A DNA stretch of 64,000 nt from Sclerurus mexicanus. Lineage: Eukaryota > Chordata > Aves > Passeriformes > Furnariidae. Both the position numbers and the translations under genes were made by a program. Below, in pieces: positions 60,401-64,000 of this stretch. Each line of letters begins with the position of its first letter. Position 1 is the first letter of the stretch. The stretch lies in assembly GCA_013396755.1 (NCBI GenBank), contig VWZF01013053.1, positions 3,109,707 through 3,173,706 on the forward strand, given 5' to 3'. The notes below the pieces were generated by a model. That model worked only from the letters and a program-made list of their open reading frames with translations, did not search any database and was not told the origin of the DNA.

Positions 60401-63400
60401 AGCTACCAGAGGTAACTGCTTCCCTAAGGGCTTAACAGGAGTTTTTCACATAGTTCCCAGTCCAAACATAAGCTGCTGTTACTGCATGATCTGTAGGTAA
60501 CAAGTGCCTGCATGAAAATCACCTGGTAAAAGTGAAGCCAGTTAGGACTGGGAAATTCTGAGTTACGAAAGCAAAACGAACAAGCAGATTGGTAGGAAAC
60601 ATCCGTGACCTTCCCTGTCCCCTACATCTTTTCTCCAGCTCCCAAATCACTGACTTCTCCTGTGGTCCTTCATGATTTATTTCCAGAACCTCCCAAAATG
60701 GACAGTGGCCAGGTAGTTGTCCTGGAGCTATAAAAGACATACATTCAGCAACTAATGTAGCAGCCCAGCTTTTGACCAGAAAAGATCATTTCCTGCAGGG
60801 GTACATATTTTTAGGGAAGAAGCAAAATCTCCACTAAAAGATACTTGACGAGTATTTTTCAAGTAGGCCTACTTTTTATTTTTTAAGGTCTGTTCCTAGT
60901 GAGGAATCTTTGATGTAGTCAGCAAGACTTTTCTTCTGCCTAGAAGACCTACTGATATATAGCCAAACAGAGAGCAGAGAAAAAAATCCACTCTTGTATG
61001 TCACCGGATTCTTAATCTATTTTATGAGCCTTAAACACTACAACTCTTTGCACAGTAGAAATTTCAAAAGATCCAGAAACTCCACTTTTTCTCCTTCTGT
61101 GGCTTTTCTAAACCTGAAGTTTTACTTTTCATGAGTATTTTTAACCAGTACAAACCTTTTCAGGCTATTTCTTACATCTACCCTTTGTCAAGGAAGAAAG
61201 AAATCGTGTGAATCAGATCCCATGTGCATAATCACACAACTCTACGAACTAAGCGCATCCATAAAAAGCATTCAGCTCTAACATTGCTGTATAGGGAATG
61301 CTTAGCCTTAAAAATTATGCTGTTTGGACTAGCAACTTGGAATACATGTTGTGAACAATCCATCTGTACTTGTACTTTTTATTTTCTTTTTTTAACATAA
61401 ATCAGGGGACATGAGAAACATGACAGTGTCTATAATAAACCTGCTCATTATTTCACCTTTTGTAATTCTTGCTTCTTTTTGTTTCACATTTCCCTTATAC
61501 TAAGATGCAGATAGTTAAAATGTTTGTAAAGGTTGGTCAGGAAGTTTACAGTAGTAATCTCAAACAAGTTTACAAGGAGCTTCACATTTGTTATGCTTTT
61601 TAGAGCCAGTGCCCATCACAAACATTGCAGCTTGGGTCGGCTGAATTTGTCACTTACCCTGGGAGGACTCGTTTACAGCACAGATTTACCAACTTTATTT
61701 TTAGCCACAAAATCCTGGACAAGCCTGGGGACTCACCACACGGGTGAAGGGGTGGTGGCTGGGGTGAGGGGTCATGGGAATGTGGCCATGATGAGGACAT
61801 GGGGGAACGAAGGGCTCCTGGCCATCCCAAAGGAAACCAACACCTCCTCCCTGTTGCCTTCATGCTTAAGAGAGTGGGGACTAATGAGGGAGCCACTCCC
61901 CATTTGCTTCTCCTCACTCCAATTTACAGTCCAGCCTTAGCACTTTCCAAGCACTGCATGGGTTTCTTCCAATCATCTCTCTTCCACCTGCCCAAAATCC
62001 CTTGTTTCTTTACATCATCTAAAAGCAAATTCTTTACTTCTCAACCACCTCCACTCAGTGATCTTGTCCGGCAATAGGGATCCCTTTAGACCCTTGTCTC
62101 AACCACTCTCCAGTCTCTCCATCCTGAAATCTTTTTCCTCTCCCAGCAGCCATTTAAGTTTAAATTAAAAAGCAGCTTTGAAGATTTAGGTGGAGAAGAA
62201 CCTTCTTTTTTGTTTCAGCTTTGTTTTCATTTTGCATCTTCCTTCCAGTCCCATTTCATTGTGACTATAGCTTTTTCCTTTTTTTTAAGAAAAAGGCTGA
62301 ATTATTATCTGCATCTCCCTGGATCCCATCTCCAACTTACTGCACCATCAACAACCCTCTAAATAGACACTAGGAAGTCACACAAGGGAGAGGCATTGGA
62401 AATCCTCCAGTTGCAGGGAAAGGTTCAACACACTGTTAGGCACCAGCCAGCCCAGCCACACAGGCTCAGGAGACTCAGTTTCATTAGTTCTACTCATCAT
62501 CCACACTCCTCTCATCTTCCCTTATTTCTCTATTCCCTCCTCAGATCTCCCATGCTTTTCGCCTCTTATTGAATCCCGAGGCATTTCCATTAAACTTCTT
62601 TCCCCCTTTTGTTGCTTTAGCCCTGCTGTGCTTTCCCCCCCAGTGTTTTGCTCTGCCTTTGGAGCAGCGTGTGGATAAGATGCAATGATTCATCCCCCTA
62701 GCTTTCACCTCAGCTGTACAGCTACAGCAGGGAAATTTAGATGCCATGTCTCAGTTGCACCTGGAGAAGCAAATTTGCAGAGGAAGCAATAGGGCTGAAG
62801 CTACTCCTTTATCCACAAAACATTTTTTAACAATATGGCACATCTGTTCTGAGATTTCGTATCTTAGTTAATTAATTGTGATGATCTCACTTTGTATTCC
62901 TCGTTCGTCTCCTTCTGGTTGTGGGATTCTTTAGTCCTCGGTGCCTAAGAGGAATGCTTGGCACTGTGATGGGACTGCTGTCTGGGATGTTTATGCCATT
63001 TGCTACTCTCTTCTGAAATGCTTGTTGAACCCTTGAATTGTTCCAAGCTGTGAACATAACTCCAGTGTGTTTTCCTCCATCAGCTCTGTTTTGTGGCCTG
63101 CAGTTACAAGGTTTATTTGTCTGAGTTAGAAGCCAAAGAAACTTCATATTTTACCACATTTTTTAGATACATTTGCAGTATTTCTGTAGAAAGTAAGATT
63201 ATCAAGTTGCTCTGATTCAAGTATGTTCTGCAATTTAGTCTCATGACAAATGAATAAGGACCTTAAAACCCTTTTCTAAAACTATTTCAGAATTATTTTT
63301 TTTTTTAATCACATACATTAGAGGAGCTCAGATAGGTATCAGGTAAGATATACCTTCTCCAATGGCCCAAGGTGGGAAGAAACCTCCGCTTACACCCAAT

Positions 63401-63640
63401 GGTTTGAAATGCAAGTGGTAAAAGAAGAGTTGTGGGCATGTAGATATTCCCTTCTGCTGTTATATACAAATAAGACATGTTCAGCAGCCTCTTTTTTTTC
63501 TATTTTCCAAATATTGGGGCTGACAGTATTCCCAAGGAGCTGAGCTGGAATTACTGAGCTGGGGCAGCCTGGAAAGCATTTAGGACTGACTGCCTTAGGG
63601 ACAGACATGCAATCTGAGTGTGCTCATTCTCCTGTTCTTC
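54410..63640. other. Unique AT-rich DNA, no gene recognised
   Basis: Nine kilobases of mainly AT-rich single-copy DNA. Short repeats are a (GGAA)n run near 59715-59730 and (TTA)n at 59945-59961. A possible small exon with acceptor TTTTTTATGCCAG and donor CAG|GTGAGC lies at 57467-57488 (22 bases). Open frames up to 135 codons have no family resemblance. No transposon family is recognised. Confidence 0.5.
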
Positions 63641-63643
63641 CAG

Positions 63644-63724
63644 GAAGCTCAAGGGCTTGGACAGAGCCAGTGGTTCACCTTCCAAATGCTTCCCCAGTGG
63701 AGACATCCCCTGAGACCCCCTGAG
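63644..63724 (+). other. Candidate 81-base exon with strong splice sites
   Basis: The acceptor side is a long pyrimidine tract ending TTCTCCTGTTCTTCCAG, and the donor side is CCTGAG|GTGAGT. Both match vertebrate consensus closely. The exon is 81 bases, exactly 27 codons, and is open in one frame beginning EAQGLGQSQWFTFQMLPQ, so it could be skipped or included without a frameshift. The peptide has no recognised family and the codons may be fortuitous. It could belong to a long noncoding RNA or to a gene that continues beyond the window. Confidence 0.3.
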
Positions 63725-63840
63725 GTGAGTACAGCTGTGCTGAGCTGGCTCAGGACCATTTTTAAACGGGACTTGGGGGAGGAACTGCAGGACCCCTGGA
63801 AGGGAGAAGCTGCTCTGCCGTGGGTCTGTCCCTGAAGGGG
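63725..63840. other. Unique DNA after the candidate exon
   Basis: GC-balanced sequence that would be the start of the intron if the 63644-63724 exon is real. Nothing else recognised. Confidence 0.4.
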
Positions 63841-63844
63841 GTTC

Positions 63845-63890
63845 ATCCCTCTGTGCCTCATTTCCATATCCCCATTTTACCTCAAAGGAG
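63845..63890 (-). repeat. MIR-like SINE remnant (short)
   Basis: The plus strand reads CCTCTGTGCCTCATTTCCAT, then ATCCCCATTTTACCTCAAAG. This resembles the antisense MIR core 'ctctgtgcctcagtttcctcatctgtaaaatgg'. Only about 45 bases match, so chance is possible. Confidence 0.35.
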
Positions 63891-64000
63891 ACTTCTTTCC
63901 TCTGCCTGGTCTACTCAAAAACGCCTGCTACAATGAATATGTAGACCTATAATAGGAAGTTGATCTCAGATGGCACTGATTTTATTGCAATAATGGTAAT

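Noticed and set aside
61533..61940. A 135-codon plus-strand frame
   Set aside because: No family resemblance and no supporting signals. Overlaps an equally plausible antisense frame.
1..64000. tRNA, rRNA, snRNA genes and CRISPR arrays
   Set aside because: No tRNA B-box with a matching A-box and cloverleaf, no rRNA or snRNA core sequence, and no regularly spaced direct repeats were seen. By-eye search cannot exclude microRNAs or highly diverged RNA pseudogenes.

Overview
This window is vertebrate nuclear DNA, most likely from a bird. The clearest evidence is a set of CR1 non-LTR retrotransposon fragments with the usual avian 3' end, in an otherwise AT-rich, repeat-poor background. There are no Alu-like or B1-like SINEs and no long L1 elements. 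CR1 also occurs in crocodilians and turtles, so 'bird' is an inference from CR1 type and low repeat density. No prokaryotic gene structure is present. The open reading frames are short and scattered, as expected by chance, and I could not identify any complete protein-coding gene. The window reads as a gene-poor intergenic or large-intron region.

Layout: bases 1-1960 are unique AT-rich DNA. A strong CpG island lies at about 2320-2660, with a possible but weak minus-strand first coding exon 3' of it at 1965-2008. Bases 2660-14750 are mostly unique, with one MIR-like remnant, one possible exon end at 4740 and a conserved-looking block near 9.8-10.24 kb. Six CR1-family fragments lie at 14.75-15.25, 17.06-17.35, 22.16-22.55, 26.49-27.73, 36.76-36.89 and 39.76-40.0 kb, all on the minus strand. 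The best one, at 26.49-27.73 kb, keeps the C-terminal end of the CR1 reverse transcriptase ORF and the 3' tail. A conserved-looking, TAAT-rich block lies at 35.38-36.24 kb. An assembly gap flanked by G-runs lies at 38180-38203.

The most striking structure is a nearly perfect head-to-tail duplication of a 2222-bp unit, 42555-44776 and 44778-46999, separated by one N. I found only four base differences by eye, all in the last third, and no indels. Each copy carries a CpG-rich promoter-like module (about 42950-43420) whose minus-strand order is inverted CCAAT boxes, an octamer, a CCAAT box and a TATA box. It may be a solo LTR or a true promoter. The single N makes a false haplotype duplication a serious alternative to a real recent duplication.

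Bases 47000-64000 are unique DNA with isolated motifs: a palindromic RFX-type X-box at 49337, a second X-box-like site at 54389, and an 81-base candidate exon at 63644-63724 with good splice signals on both sides. I found no convincing new multi-gene biological system in this window.
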